Shown: positions 33,085-45,515, counted from the first letter of the stretch. The stretch: DNA of 64,000 nt from Epiperipatus broadwayi (GCA_028023455.1 JAQFVV010006507.1:186001-250000); one strand, 5' to 3'. Notes: generated by a model from the sequence alone, not told the origin. Program-made: numbers and translations.

Positions 33085-34351
33085 TGCCCAGGCATCAGAT
33101 CAAGAAGCTGTTTCTTTGCACAACACAAGAAAAACATTTGCAACTATTGCAAAAACTTACAAAAATAATGCAAACCAGGGAAAAATCCCAGATTTAAAAA
33201 AACTATGTAAGATGATCTTTAAGACTTAGATATAGTAAACCAAAATAAAATTGACCCCCCCCTCACTCACACACACAATGGACAGATGAAATGCTGAAAC
33301 AGATTAAGGACAGGTTTAATAATGCAATACCTAGAACACTTTTTACAACATTCAAAAGATTTTTTACTAAAAAATCAATAGTGTTGGTGGTAACAGACAA
33401 TCACTGCACTGTCTACCATTTCCCCATGGAGCTACTTATTGAAACACTAAATAAAAATAATTTACTGGAGACAGAACAATGCATAGGCAACCATACTAAT
33501 AGCAGATATATAGTGGTTGAGTTTTATGAAGCTGCACAAAGAGATCAATTCAAAAATCACATTAAAACTCTAGATAATTTTGCAATCATATGAGTTGATG
33601 AAAACAAACACAAAAATATCACAGGAGTATTAAAAATGCCTACTTCGGATCTAGTTTTGATGATTTCCCAAGAATGATGAACCCATTTGGAAAGGTTTTT
33701 TTAAGCAGATATATCTAAAAAAAATCAGTATCCATATTCACAAATAGTTTTAAATACAAAATCAAGTTACACAAAGAAATAGACCCAGAAAACATTCCAA
33801 CACACATAACAGACCAAGATGCAACACTATACTTATATATCCGAGGTCTAAAGCCATGTTGTTTCGCCTGTGGCAAAAGAGGCCACATAGCAATGCAATG
33901 CAATGAAGAAGTAAATCTGGTGGAAGGGGATAACCACCGCTCACAAAAAATAGAATAAAATCCAGATAGAGCACACAAACCCATGGAGTAGAAAAACATA
34001 GATTCGCTCCCACTCAACTCAATAATATCAAAAATTAAAATTAATAAAAATAAAACTATAGACCATCTCCCAAGCAAGTCAATGGAAATAACAATTAACA
34101 CAAACACGAATGAGAAAGATGAAAACTTTGAACCCCAGGAAAAATCACTTAGTGATAACTTAATGGAAAATGAAAATAATTATCTGCAAAAAGAAACAAA
34201 AGAACTGCCAAACGGAGATAATAATCAAACTGAGCACACAATTATAAACAAAATGACAACTAAAATAATGGATACCATCACACAGTGCCTTCCACTTATT
34301 GAAAACACACCTCCAGAACGTAAAAGAAAACAAGCAAAACCAAAAAACTAG
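33085..34351 (+). pseudogene. LINE ORF1 (gag-like), broken
   Basis: ORF1 of Tx1/L1-type LINEs encodes the RNA-binding protein of the retrotransposition particle. Here an N-terminal piece starts near 33085 (includes TFATIAKTYKNNANQGK). A 100-codon piece at 33291-33593 has KDRFNNAIPRTLFTTFKRFF and an RRM-like FYEAAQRDQFKNHIK. A CCHC zinc knuckle, CFACGKRGHIAMQC, is encoded at about 33856-33900. A hydrophilic tail frame at 34082-34351 ends in basic residues. Stops and frameshifts separate all the pieces. Confidence 0.75.
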
Positions 34352-34698
34352 AAAAAATAAAAAGATTAAAACAAATGATCTGGAATAGAGCCAGTTAAGT
34401 TTGATAAAGCTAGTAATGCATGAAAATGGAATCGATCACTCAAGAATCAAAAGTATATGAAAATGTCAGAGACAGTTGCTCGATGAAACAAATATTTTCA
34501 GAACCAATAAATAACTCTAACCCTGCTTCAAGCAAAATAAATGTACAAAACATAAGAAGTAAAAATCATAAACTTTAGTAAAATTGCAAACCCCCTCCTT
34601 CTACAACATTAAATAATATGAAAATAAAAATAGAGGACATAACGTTTGAGGTTTAAACTTCACAAAAAATATAACAAATTAACATATGAATAAAGACA

Positions 34699-37600
34699 AT
34701 GCAACCCAGTATAATAGGTCTATTAGAAACAAAAATATATAACGGATTCCAAATCAACCCAGCAACATATATGAACAAACTTGGTTTTTGCACATGCTCG
34801 AGAGACACATCATCACCATCAAGTGGGACTGGTATATTTATCAATCAAAAATGTCCTTTTACATCATTTAAAATAATTTCATAGACTCCAATATTTTGAT
34901 AACTACATTTAATCACAAAAGCTTTTCAATTAACATGATATTTGTATACATTGCCTCTGTTTTTATAGTGATTAACAGAAAAATTTTAACCATTAACTCC
35001 ATGTTAGCATCCAATCCCTACTTGACCATACTTGCCGGGGATTTTAATATGAGCTATCAAAAGTTTGTTGCAAAATGGATTAATCAACTTGCAATATCGC
35101 TTATGAGTGGTGAAGGTTTTCTCCCACAGAACTCAGTGCCATTTTATAACAACCACCATGGCACACTCATAGATCTTACATCGCTTAATTGATGTAAACC
35201 TCTCCCCCTCGCCATTTTTTGATCATGCGGCACAAGTAATAGAATTAAATTTAAACACATGCCACAACCCAATCACTAATATACAAAAGACAATAAGAAT
35301 TCTCCCAGTCAACACTCCAGAATTCCTCTTCTCTAAAATATATATCATGATAAATAAACTCAATCAAATGCAACTTGACTCAATCTCTAAATATATAGCA
35401 TATACACAATACTCTCATTTAATATCAATTATATTACTCAAAAATTCACCCCCCTCTAAACTAATCACATTAGCAGATGAGTTACACAAAAGAATCAGCA
35501 TGCCCAAAACCAGTCACTCACATTCAAGAAAGCATAATAAGGCTGACACAACTATATAATCAAACATGCAATAAACTAAAGCAATATCTATCATTTTAAA
35601 AAAAGTTGTCTAACCCAGCAGCACACATGGACCCACATATATATTCAATGGTCATTAGGCTATCCATCCACAAATAGAGTTCCCATGGTACTAGAATTGG
35701 ATGGGAAAATCACAGCTGGACAAAATATGATACGACAAATATATCAGCACTTCAAAGAAAAAGTGACAAAGCATAACCAATTCAAACCCAAAAAAAATTT
35801 CTTTGGAAAACCAAAAACAGAGACACCATTTGAAATAAAACATTTTGCACTCATTCTGGCATCAATTTTAGATACATGCCACCCAGGACCACCAGGAATC
35901 CCACACTTCTGTTTTGTCACATCTCAGCTGATTTACAAACACATACCTGTGCCAGCTTGCAAAACAACTATCACAAAAGCTATATATTATACAAGGGCTA
36001 TATCCAGTTTCAATGGTTCCCTTAATTAAAAAACAAGCATCAATTATCACAGTGTCCAATATAAGGCCAATCTCAATGGAGCCTTTGGGAATAAAAATTC
36101 TGGAAAAAATTTTAAAAGGAAAAAAATGAACCATATATAATAAAACTAATATCATGACATCAGTATGCAAAATGGGATCATAAGCAGGTCAAGAAGCACT
36201 AATATACAGAACAATCATTAACTCAGTAATTAAAAAAAAAAAAAAATATATGCTCCAATGGCTGTGCAATTAGTCTTTGAAAGTGCATTTGATTCAGTGC
36301 CAATCAAAACAGTATTAATTCAACTAAAAAAAAAAACAGAAATACCTTGCTCAGTCTTATAGACAATCACCAACCTGCTACTAAACAGAGAAATTCACAT
36401 CATGCTCAGTGGTAGATCTTCATCATCCTTCTACCCCAGCCAATCAATTCCACAAGGATCTCCACTCAGCACACTATTATTTACATTATATATAAACCCC
36501 CTGTTAGAGCAAATCCAAAAAAATCCAAGGAATTCCAAACAACAACACATACATACCATGTATAGCTTACATGGATGATGTCACAGTATTTTTAAAATCA
36601 AAAAAGCAATTACCTATACTGCAGAAAATTATAAAAGAATATACAGCAAATTTTAGGCTGAAAATCAATAGTAACAAATCAGCTGCATGGGTAATATTTA
36701 CAGATAAATTAAACACACAGATATAGCAAGGTAAACCCAGTATGCTTCTGTGGTTCCCTTTCCACTTGGGCATGAATGAAATGAGAAGGTCAATACAAAA
36801 GAGACTTAAAGCAGAGGCAGAGAAAATCACGGAATCACTTTCAATCTACTCAAAAAAATCTTTATACAATCAGCTTATCGTGACAAAAATTACTTACTAC
36901 TTGCCAATAATAAATTCTACAAAAGCATTTATTTCAGCAATTAACTCATTGTGCAACAAGTTGCTATGGAAAAGAAAAGTAGTAGCAATCTCACCAACCA
37001 ACAAAATGGAATGGCATTAGACTGCATGCAATACAAACTTTCTACACAAAAAAAAACAGTAAATCTACTGATTGCCATATTTAAATGATTTCCAAACATA
37101 GAGCAAAAACTAGAAATCATACCCACTGACCAATCCCCTCCCATGGACAATTATATAAATACACTATTGGCAAGTATTGGAAGCATTAAAAATAAATTAA
37201 CACTTAAGAACCCTATTAAATATACTTATTGGCAAATACATAATTTTCTTTCTCAGAACCTAGAAGATAATAATAAGCTAACAGTACTGGGAATAGATAA
37301 TAGATAGCTACTCAACAAATACAAAATATGGTACCTAAAACCATTTTTTTTTTACTTTATCATCAAATTAAATCTTAATGCTTTACCTACATCACATTTC
37401 ATTCGCTTCAGGAGAGTCTACCTAAATGTTGATCCAACATGCTCTTTGTGTCATAGGGAAGAAGAAACACAAGAACATTTGATACCCTACTGTGGAGGCC
37501 TAGAAAAGATTAGACAACTGATGTTGAACAATTATAGGAAAAATGAAACCACAATAGAAATAATGCAGAACACAATCAAGGAAAACAAAATACAAGAAGT

Positions 37601-37795
37601 TCAGCTTATATGCCTTATGATGTACCAGACGTACATTTACCTTAGGAAACAATACAAAAAGACATCCTAACACATATCATAACAAGCTAGAAAAGCTTAA
37701 AGAAAAGGACAATCTTCTTGCACCACCGGACATTTTTGCAGTCACTTGGTCTCTTTTTAAAATAGGAGCAGCATTATAATGGAAACACAAAACAT
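34699..37795 (+). pseudogene. LINE ORF2 (endonuclease / reverse transcriptase), broken
   Basis: ORF2 would nick target DNA and reverse-transcribe the LINE RNA. The endonuclease part starts with SIIGLLETKI (34699 on) and reaches TILAGDFN at about 35025-35046, the conserved endonuclease motif. The RT part includes PQGSPLS (about 36450) and AYMDD (YMDD codons 36568-36579), followed by LKINSNKSA. 36742-37020 covers the thumb and connection. The C-terminal CSLCHREEETQEH near 37440-37475 is a Cys/His region typical of LINE ORF2 tails. Many stops and frameshifts, so not functional. Confidence 0.8.
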
Positions 37796-38005
37796 AATCT
37801 CAGAAAAAATGGAAATCCAGAACGGACCAACAGTAAGAACTGAACTATGAAAACAATAACAATTACTAAAGACTCTAATAGAAAAAAAAGTGTTTCTTTC
37901 TGAAATTAATGATGGATCCTAATTTATTAATATATTATACAATGTACAACTTGATATGATGTAACCAATTTTTGCCTAATAAAGTTTGCTTTGAAACATA
38001 ATCTC

Positions 38006-40257
38006 AGGTTCATTTCCAATAAACTGATAACAAAATAAATTAAATAATTAATATGCTGTACTTAAATATAAGGGATTTTATATAATATTTAACTACTCTT
38101 ACAAAATAATAACCACAATAAGCAATTAAATATCTTAATGATTCTCATATTAAATCTATTTAATAGTTAAAATTTAGGAACAAAATACATATAATATAAT
38201 AAAATTTTACGTAAAAAAAGCATTGTACAATCTTTTCTTGTTTATTGTAGTATTCATAAAAATATATATTTTTCTAATATTGTGGCAATATCAAGTATCT
38301 CTCATTGGTGTTGCATCAGTTTAAAAATAATTAATAATGATCACATCTTCTAAGACAATAATACTAATAGACTTAATTACTTAATCAAATGTAATAAAGG
38401 TAATGTCTAAGAAATTGTTATGGATCATATGCTAAATAAATAATATTTTAAATTATTGATTTCTGTGGATCATGCATGCAGAATAAAAAAATCAATAAGC
38501 AACATGCAGATAAATCACAACTTGGCTAAGGTAAATTAAAAAAAAAACAATTCCAAAATTTATTTACAAGTTTACAATAGATTTATAAGATAATAAGATA
38601 TTAACAAAGTAAAATGTAGATTAACATTATTTAACATAAATCAGAAAAAAATATTTACAATAAATATGACACATAAATACATGGAATAAAATAAGAATGG
38701 CCTTCAATCTGGCCATTTCAAAAATACAATAAAAAATGAAACTTACAACACTTATGATGACATGTAATCTTTATTTAGTAAAATAGTGTTCTCTTATTTG
38801 TATTGGGAATAGTTAGAATAGCTTTCCCAATTTCTAAAAAAAAATTAATATTATGTTTATTCTACCACAAAATAAATTACTTATGATGTAAACACATCAA
38901 TACAAGTTTATATGTTAAAACGAATTTCTTAAAATATAAATAAAATATTAAAAGAAAATTATTAAAAAAAATTCATCACAATTTAACAAAGTAAATTTGT
39001 AATATTTGGATTACAAAAAATGTTAAAATAAAGTATAAATATTTCCTTCTATAAAATTAATTAACTATTATGCAAAAAAATATTCAAGAGAAAATTTTAT
39101 AAATTGTATAACTTTACTATGTTTAACTTATCAATAATAAAGTTAAGAAACTATCAATAAGTTATATTGCTTTACATTTGTATTACTTTCATTTTAATAC
39201 TCTTTCATATATCATATAAGCCCAAAAACATTTTCATATTCTCACTTTCATTTCATTTGAATATGCATCGTATTAAGGTAAGTGATCATTAATATTTTGT
39301 ATAGGCATCAATTATTTTTCTTTTGTATTACATATTATGGTAATCATTAAACATCTCAACATTATTTGAAAAAAAAATTTCATATACTACATCTCACCCT
39401 CTCACAAAATTATCTACTTCAAAAATGGTTCAGTCATTACATTTCCAACTAAAAACTATCTTCTACGATGATACCTGTGGTGATAGATAGCAATTAAAGT
39501 GTAGGGTATGGTATAGTAACAAGAATGTTTCAAAAATAAGATATCATCATGGGTACAGTGCAAATCATAAGAGTAGGTCTCTATTCATCAGGCACCTAAG
39601 ATACAAGTGATGGCTCCATTATAGCACTTATAGACAATGAGGAAATGCAACTATCCATGGAAAAAGATATACAGCCATATATTGTTTGTATACTTTAATA
39701 AATTTAAAATATGGAAATATAATTCACCTATAACAATTTTCAACATAACTCTAACACCTAAGATTTCATAAGAATATTATTACTTTCCTGATCACTATCC
39801 TATATTTTTACCTACTGTATAATTCATTCAACATCTTAAAAATATACCAACAACATTCTAAAATAATTTCCAAAGAAATATACCAACAACATTCTAAAAT
39901 AATTTCCAAAACATAGTACTAAAAAGAAAAACAAAGATCTGAATTTATTTCAAGATGTTTTACAAGTTTTCATGCTCAAATGACATTGATAAACATCCAT
40001 AGGTACTATATATTTTATTTATTTATTGTGATATAATTTAAAGATGAATATTATGTTCTTTCTGTATTTTAATAACATTCATAAAATAACATTTTAATAG
40101 TTTAACAATGCTATATAATTTATGCACATCCAAGCATTCACATTTTAAATAAACTATTTAAAAATATCCTTAGATGTTTTCAAACATTCGTATGCATTTG
40201 TCAACTCTTTCATAAAATACACTATAATTTCATCAATGGTTCATTCTTTCACTAATT
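38006..40257. other. AT-rich intergenic sequence with a 36-bp tandem duplication
   Basis: No gene is supported. A 36-base unit (AAATATACCAACAACATTCT...) is duplicated in tandem at 39840-39875 and 39876-39911. Confidence 0.6.
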
Positions 40258-40268
40258 AACATTAAATT

Positions 40269-40382
40269 ATCAAGCGTTGTTTGCCGAGAGGTCATCACAT
40301 CCGCCTTGCAAGAAAGTAGTTGGCTGCAGACGGGTGCGGGTTCGTATCCCGGCCGATGCTATGACATATGAAAAAAAAAAAA
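40269..40382 (+). mobile_element. tRNA-derived retroposon (short SINE or retroposed tRNA)
   Basis: The body resembles a tRNA with RNA polymerase III promoter boxes: box A-like TTGCCGAGAGG (40281-40291) and box B-like GGTTCGTATCC (40339-40349). The ends GCGTTG and CGATGC can form an acceptor-like stem with wobble pairs. A poly(A) run follows (40371-40384). The element is flanked by an 11-base direct repeat AACATTAAATT (40258-40268 and 40383-40393), the signature of LINE-mediated retroposition. The anticodon arm pairs poorly, so a functional tRNA is unlikely. The exact left edge within ATCAAGCG is uncertain by a few bases. Confidence 0.85.
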
Positions 40383-40393
40383 AACATTAAATT

Positions 40394-41179
40394 GAAGCAA
40401 TGTACAATATTAATCTAAAATACTAATTAAAATATATCTTTTTTAATTAAAGAAAAGAAACAAATTATTAAACAAAAATATAATCTTAAACCAGTAAAAA
40501 TTACCAATGATCTCATGATATTATTGAGACCATTTATGGCAGTCCGTTTCTACAGAACCATACATTCATAGAGAGAAGGTACAATTGAAACTTGTCTTCT
40601 TCAAAAAATAATTTTCCATTTCTTTTTTTAAATACATAATAAAATTAATCTATTTTAAAAACTATATAATAACAACAAGTTAGTTTTAAAATAAATAATC
40701 GTAAGCTTTTAAATACCAATGTTAAAACTTAATGCTAACAAAAAAAAATAATCATAATAATAAAGATTAAAGTTACAAAATGATTTCTTCCTTCTTTGAT
40801 TGTAGGTTAAATTTCTCATCAGGCAGCTCGCTCCATTGCTGAGTTACAGTTGAACAGCATTGTGCACAATTATATTTTTATCTTGGCGCCACATGAAGAA
40901 AGTACAAATAATAACATTAAAATCCAGTAAAATCTAACATAATCCATGGAAAATATTAATATCATGTAAGATAAAATATTTATTTCAGTATTTTCTGAAA
41001 TTTTATCCAGAGATTTAATACCCATATAGAACAACAGTTCAAAATCTATTTTATATGAAATATTTCTTTACATACATTTTCAGCTATTGTATAAAGCAAG
41101 AACCAATTATGGTGAATATAATATAATTAATGTTTGCATTTTCCATAGGTAAGACCATTACTAGCAAACATTATATAAT
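40394..41179. other. AT-rich intergenic sequence
   Basis: No supported feature. A slightly GC-richer patch at 40810-40900 has no long open frame. Confidence 0.45.
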
Positions 41180-41753
41180 TGTAATATATGCATTTTGAAA
41201 TTAAACATACATACGAAAGTGTCTTATTCTAAAACATTATTTTATTGTAAAATCTTTAAATTTTGCTACTAATATTTTAATTATAGACGTTAATTAGTCA
41301 TTGTCTGATTCGGCTTAAAATGCAATCAATTGTACCAAACTAATTAAGCAGATAACGAAAGAATTTAATTAGCAAAACCCAATTTAATTAAATTCCACCT
41401 TAATTTATAAGAGTTACTCCAGAAAACAAAAGAAAGCAAACCAATAAAGGGGGGGGGGGCATTTTGAAAAGATCAAAAGAGTGAGTACAGAGCGTTTTGA
41501 GTGAATTCGAGCAGAGCATCCGTTGCAAGAGAACAGCGTGAGAATTGTGAATTACCTTCATTGAGAAAGAATAGAAGTTAGACATCGAAAATATGTTCAA
41601 AATTATAGTGCGAGTATTTGTTATTATGTGCGGGAAATCAGAACTTTGTATAAACAGTAAATTAGTTAGCATCAAACTGTTTTGAGAATTAAATTAACTA
41701 GTTCGCAAATTAATTTTTGTGTGCAGTAATTGAAGAATCAATACATTGCAATC
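41180..41753 (+). repeat. 5' LTR of the gag-only element
   Basis: Similar to 43307-43864 over about 530 bases, to CAAATTA at 41712. It may extend to 41753, just before the primer-binding-like site. The last 40 bases have no match in the 3' copy. It contains an 11-G run (41449-41459) that the 3' copy lacks. Confidence 0.75.
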
Positions 41754-41814
41754 TGGCACAGACAATGTAGTCAAACCTAAATACAACAGTGAATAACCAG
41801 CTATTAATAATAAA

Positions 41815-42413
41815 ATGTCAGTTTTTGGACAAAACTCTATTGGAGAGTTTGACGTGGAAAATACAGCTGATTGGCCACTATACCTGTCGCAAATCAAAAA
41901 TTTCTTCATTTTAAATGGCATTGAAAGCAACAAGTGGAAAGTAGCCACCTCTTATGTTTCTCAGGAAAAAAAATTATTGAAATCACCAATAAATTATATC
42001 AAATTCCTGTAGATGAGAATGTACCATTCAAGGAATTATCCCAATGGCTAAATAAATTTTTTAGCCCTTGCCCATCCCACCATATAGCATGCCTACAGTT
42101 AAGAAATAGAAAAAAACTAAATAGTGAAACAATCAAACAATATAATTTAGCTCCCAAGGAGCTAGCGAAAAATTGTGTGTACAGTGATTTCGTTGAAGAA
42201 ATATTACTAGATCAACTGCTATGGGGAATGTGTGAAGACAGGCTCAGACAACAGCTGTTAACAGATGCTGACCTAACCTATGAAAGTGCTATAAAGAAAG
42301 GAATAATGTATGAGCTAATTCTAGAACAGGCACAGGCCTTCAGATCAAAAGATAAAATTTTTGAGCAAGTTTTCAAAACTGATAAAGCAGAAATATGTTC
42401 GTTTCAACGGTAA
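41815..42413 (+). pseudogene. Ty3/gypsy-type gag, frameshifted
   Basis: Gag forms the particle that packages the retrotransposon RNA. A start at 41815 gives FDVENTADWPLYLSQIKNFF, typical of the N-terminus of gypsy gag in invertebrates. The frame switches near 41934-41990 and continues to 42413 with FKELSQWLNKFFSPCPS and LLWGMCEDRLRQQLLTDADL, matching the capsid core pattern of gypsy gag. One frameshift separates the halves; the rest is open for about 150 codons, which is unusually good preservation in this window. Confidence 0.8.
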
Positions 42414-42419
42414 CCCCAG

Positions 42420-42545
42420 AGAAATAACAGAATTAAATGCTACTGATGTGGGAAAACAGGCCACATAGCTAAAGACTGCAAATGGAAACAAAAAATGTGT
42501 TTTCAATTGCTAAACTAAGGGCCACCTTGCATGTGTATGCAGACA
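42420..42545 (+). pseudogene. Zinc-knuckle region of gag (two CCHC boxes), broken
   Basis: After the capsid frame comes a CCHC box with one stop (CY-stop-CGKTGHIAKDC), then a second with KGHLACVC about 25 codons further. Tandem knuckles of this type bind the element RNA. Frame changes and stops make it non-functional. Confidence 0.7.
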
Positions 42546-42629
42546 ATCAGCAGAAAGGGATGGTCAACAAAGGAAATATAGTCAGGATACAGATGGTAGA
42601 GCATATAGTATTAACTATATATCTCCCAA

Positions 42630-43214
42630 GGGGGAAAGAGATGGGGCAGTTTTGCAAGCACAAACAAAGATCATTAAATTACAAAATCAATTTGAAGAGG
42701 AACGGATAAACTCTGAACAGAAGCAGTATAAATAGCAAGGTTCTCTTAAGGAGCAACTCCAGATTCACATACAGATGATAGATATTTTGGTCACAGTAAA
42801 AACAGAGCTGCAGTCATTCCTGGCACAAAGTCAGAAGGCCATAAAACAAATCAGCCGAACTCGAGGAATTTCAGGGAAGATTGAGAGCTTCTAGACAATG
42901 AGTAATAAAACATGAACAACAAAACTCAGAACACAGTGGAAAATTGCAGTAAACTCGCAATGTCAGAATTATCCAAACAGGTAGAGAGATGACAGCTGTA
43001 TGAAATGAAGCCACAAGAAAAAATGGCCGAAAGTGAAAATGAACTAGACACTTCCAAAGATTTTTTAGAAGAATGGCAATCTTTAACCGGTGAGCTTCCA
43101 GATACAAAAATTGTAGAGCAAGGAAAAAATCAGACTCTCTCTGAGTGGGTAAAAAAGGCACTCAGGGCGGCAAGAAAAAAGAATTTGCACAAATTTCAAT
43201 GTTACATCGTTTAA
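42630..43214 (+). pseudogene. Coiled-coil region replacing pol in the gag-only element
   Basis: Downstream of the knuckles the frame reads LQAQTKIIKLQNQFEEERIN. After one stop it continues with [19 protein letters not shown] and a further Gln/Ser/Lys-rich stretch, consistent with a coiled coil. A last open frame (43005-43214) has NELDTSKDFLEEWQSLTGEL and a basic end. No catalytic motif of protease, RT or integrase appears before the purine tract. The role is unknown. Confidence 0.5.
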
Positions 43215-43290
43215 TCGTAAAAATAAAGTTTTTCTCCAGTTTGGGAAAAGAAAAGATAAAGCACCAAGGAGTCGCAACATGGGGTTTTCT

Positions 43291-43306
43291 GGAGTAAGAG
43301 GGGTAT
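43291..43306 (+). promoter_or_regulatory. Polypurine tract
   Basis: GGAGTAAGAGGGG immediately precedes the 3' LTR start TGTAATATATG. This is the position where plus-strand DNA synthesis is primed in LTR elements. Confidence 0.7.
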
Positions 43307-43864
43307 TGTAATATATGCATTTTGAAATTAAATGTACATATGAAAGTGTCTAATTCTAAAATATTATTTTATTGTAAAATCTTTAAATTTTGCTACTAAT
43401 ATTTTAATCATAGATGTTAATTAGTCGTTGTCTGATTCAGCTTCAAATGCAATCAATTGTACCAAACTAATTAAACAGATAATGAAGGAATTTAATTAGA
43501 AAAACCCAATTTAATTAAATCCCACCTTAATTTACGAGTTACTCCAGAAAACAAAAGAAAGCAAACCGATGAAAAAGGGTCATTTTGAAAAGATCAACAG
43601 AGTGAGTACAGAGCATTTTCAGTGAATTTGAGCAGAGCATTCATTGCAAGAGAACAGTGTGGGAATTGCAAATTACCCTCGTTGAGAAAGAAAAGTTAGA
43701 TGTTAAAACTATACATTCAGAATTATAGTGCAAGTATTCATTATCGTGTGTACATAGTGTACTTTTTTAACACAGCTCGGCGGTAATCAGAACTTTGAAT
43801 AAACTGTAAATTAGTTAGCATCGAACTGTTTTGAGAATTAAACTAACTAGTTCTCAAATTAGCA
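43307..43864 (+). repeat. 3' LTR of the gag-only element
   Basis: Matches the 5' LTR but contains an extra segment around GTGTACATAGTGTAC and lacks the 5' LTR's last ~40 bases. Confidence 0.78.
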
Positions 43865-44248
43865 GACATATATTTATGAATTGAAGTAAATATTTCTATC
43901 TTTTAAGAAAATGTGATTTTATTTTTTTATTTCTTTTAAGCATGTATATCTTGTCATAAAATATTTTTTGTTTCCAGGTAAAAAAAAAAAAAAAAACAGT
44001 TATATCATTCAAGCGTTTATTTATAGATATAATTTTAATCATTATAAAAGACTAATCTAATTTCTTTTATTTTTCAGATAAATTATGTTAAAATATAATT
44101 CATTTATTGATTTCCAATAGCAAATTCATTAAAAGGCATAAAAGACATTCAAATTATTTCCTTCAGTTTGTCTCTAAATCATCATTCCTGAAATGTGTTT
44201 ATTTTGACTTTTTTAAAGACAAATCAAATATGAGTCTTTAATATCAAT
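43865..44248. other. AT-rich spacer between LTR elements
   Basis: Nothing recognised. Contains a poly(A) run near 43980. Confidence 0.45.
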
Positions 44249-45515
44249 ACTATTGTTACAGGGTGGCTATAATCAAATCTTTTTGCAGTAAATAGTCAAA
44301 TATGTAGTCCTATAGTTAACAATATTATTATAGAACACATTGTTATTAGCAATATTAAAATTTCCAGGTCGGTTTATGATCAATGATCGTTTATTAAGTT
44401 TTATTGCATTATATATATTTTTAATGAGGAAAGCTCATAAAAAAGAGGTATGGGGGGTACACCCGTGATCTGATTTTTTTTCCTTGTTGCCAAACCTGGA
44501 TATGCACATTGCTATGTATATGTATGTCTAAATCAATGGAACATGAAATATCCATAAGATTGAGAAAAAAACATTTTGTTTGATAAACTTTTAGAAAATA
44601 TTGAAAGTTAAAGAAATAATTATAATTTCCAAGAAGGAAGATTTATTAAGCTACAGAAAAGGAACAATATAAAGTGACTTTTGCCAATCGTGGGAATGGT
44701 GAATACTATTTTTTTTTTAAAAAGGTGCAAAAAGATATGGTGCATATCAAAGAAAGCAAATGGAATGTTAATGGAAATAAACAAAGAGAAAGAGAACGGA
44801 GTTGGCAATTCTTAAAAAAAAAAGAAAATTTCTTCAAATTAAGATTATTATAAGTTTTGATCATGAAGAAAAGCAAGCTTGCACATTATGAATATAAAAA
44901 AATAGATATCAATGTCCTACATTGGAAGAATATGGTCAAGCTGAGGTAGAAACTTCAACTTGAGGGGTGTGAAACTTTTTCCCTGAATGTATCATAGCTG
45001 TTGGTGCTTGAGACGAAGTTATGCCTAAGAAAATCACCTCAGTAAAATAATAGTGTTGGACTGTCATGACAATCATCAAAAGAAACAAATATAAGTGTCA
45101 AAGTGGGATTTTGCAGAAGTGAAACTTAAACTCCATATATTCGATTTGTCATCTAAGAACTGGAGATTCTACTTCATCCATTTGATTAAATCAATTTCCC
45201 AGGGTAAACACAGGTACTGTTTTTGTTTGTACATATATGTATGATGTATTAGTAAGCTTACCTAATTAAACTGCATATTCAAGAGAAAATTTATAAACTA
45301 TTTAATCTGGGAAAAATTATCAGTTGGCTAATTATAAACTCTTTCAATTGCACAAAAAGTTTGAATTAATTCATGTACTGTTATTATCAAGCATATAAAT
45401 CCCCCATAACAAATATATTGTAATATACATGTCATAATGGTTTGTATGTGGGGGTTTTGGTAAATAAATAAAAAACTATCAAAAAAGGGAAGAAAATCTA
45501 GGAGCACAAAAAATA
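44249..45515 (+). repeat. Long LTR-like sequence, probable solo LTR
   Basis: It aligns along its length with 55541-~56850, which directly follows the polypurine tract of the Ty3/gypsy pol remnant. Shared landmarks include ACAATATTATTATAGAACA, the GAGACGAAGTTATGC region, and TAGTGTTGGACTGTCATGAC. No pol lies beside this copy, so it is most simply a solo LTR. Its right end abuts block B. Exact ends are uncertain by some tens of bases. Confidence 0.7.

Larger units (their letters stand above)
33060..38005 (+). mobile_element. Degenerate Tx1/L1-like non-LTR retrotransposon (LINE)
   Basis: Plus-strand pieces follow the expected LINE order: ORF1 with an RNA-binding-like segment and CCHC zinc knuckle, an endonuclease segment with AGDFN, a reverse transcriptase with YMDD, and a C-terminal Cys/His-containing region. 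Frames are broken many times, so the copy is dead. The 3' end is near ATAAAGTTTGCTTTGAAAC (about 38000) without a poly(A) tail. Exact ends and target duplication could not be placed. The ORF1 architecture and the RT and thumb sequence resemble the Tx1/L1 group. This assignment rests on motif recognition, not on a phylogeny. Confidence 0.85.
41180..43864 (+). mobile_element. LTR retrotransposon with gag and no pol (probably non-autonomous)
   Basis: Two direct long repeats (41180 to about 41712, and 43307-43864) both start TGTAATATATGCATTTTGAA and end near CTAGTT(C)...CAAATTA. A primer-binding-like TGGCACAGACAATGTAG lies at 41754-41770. A purine tract GGAGTAAGAGGGG lies just before the second LTR. 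Between them are a Ty3/gypsy-type gag, zinc-knuckle remnants and a glutamine/lysine-rich coiled-coil region, but no protease, reverse transcriptase, RNase H or integrase. The LTRs differ at many sites and by a ~30-base insertion in the 3' copy near 43745-43785, so the insertion is old. No clear target duplication was seen. Confidence 0.8.

Noticed and set aside
33715-34107. 130-codon minus-strand ORF
   Set aside because: It lies antisense to the LINE ORF1 zinc-knuckle region, which explains the bases better. The peptide has no motif.
40276-40358. Functional tRNA gene
   Set aside because: Promoter boxes are present, but the anticodon arm pairs poorly. The poly(A) tail and target duplication show a retroposed copy.
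43083-43280. Minus-strand ORFs in the LTR element (also 42871-43161)
   Set aside because: They are antisense to the gag-linked coiled-coil region and show no motif.
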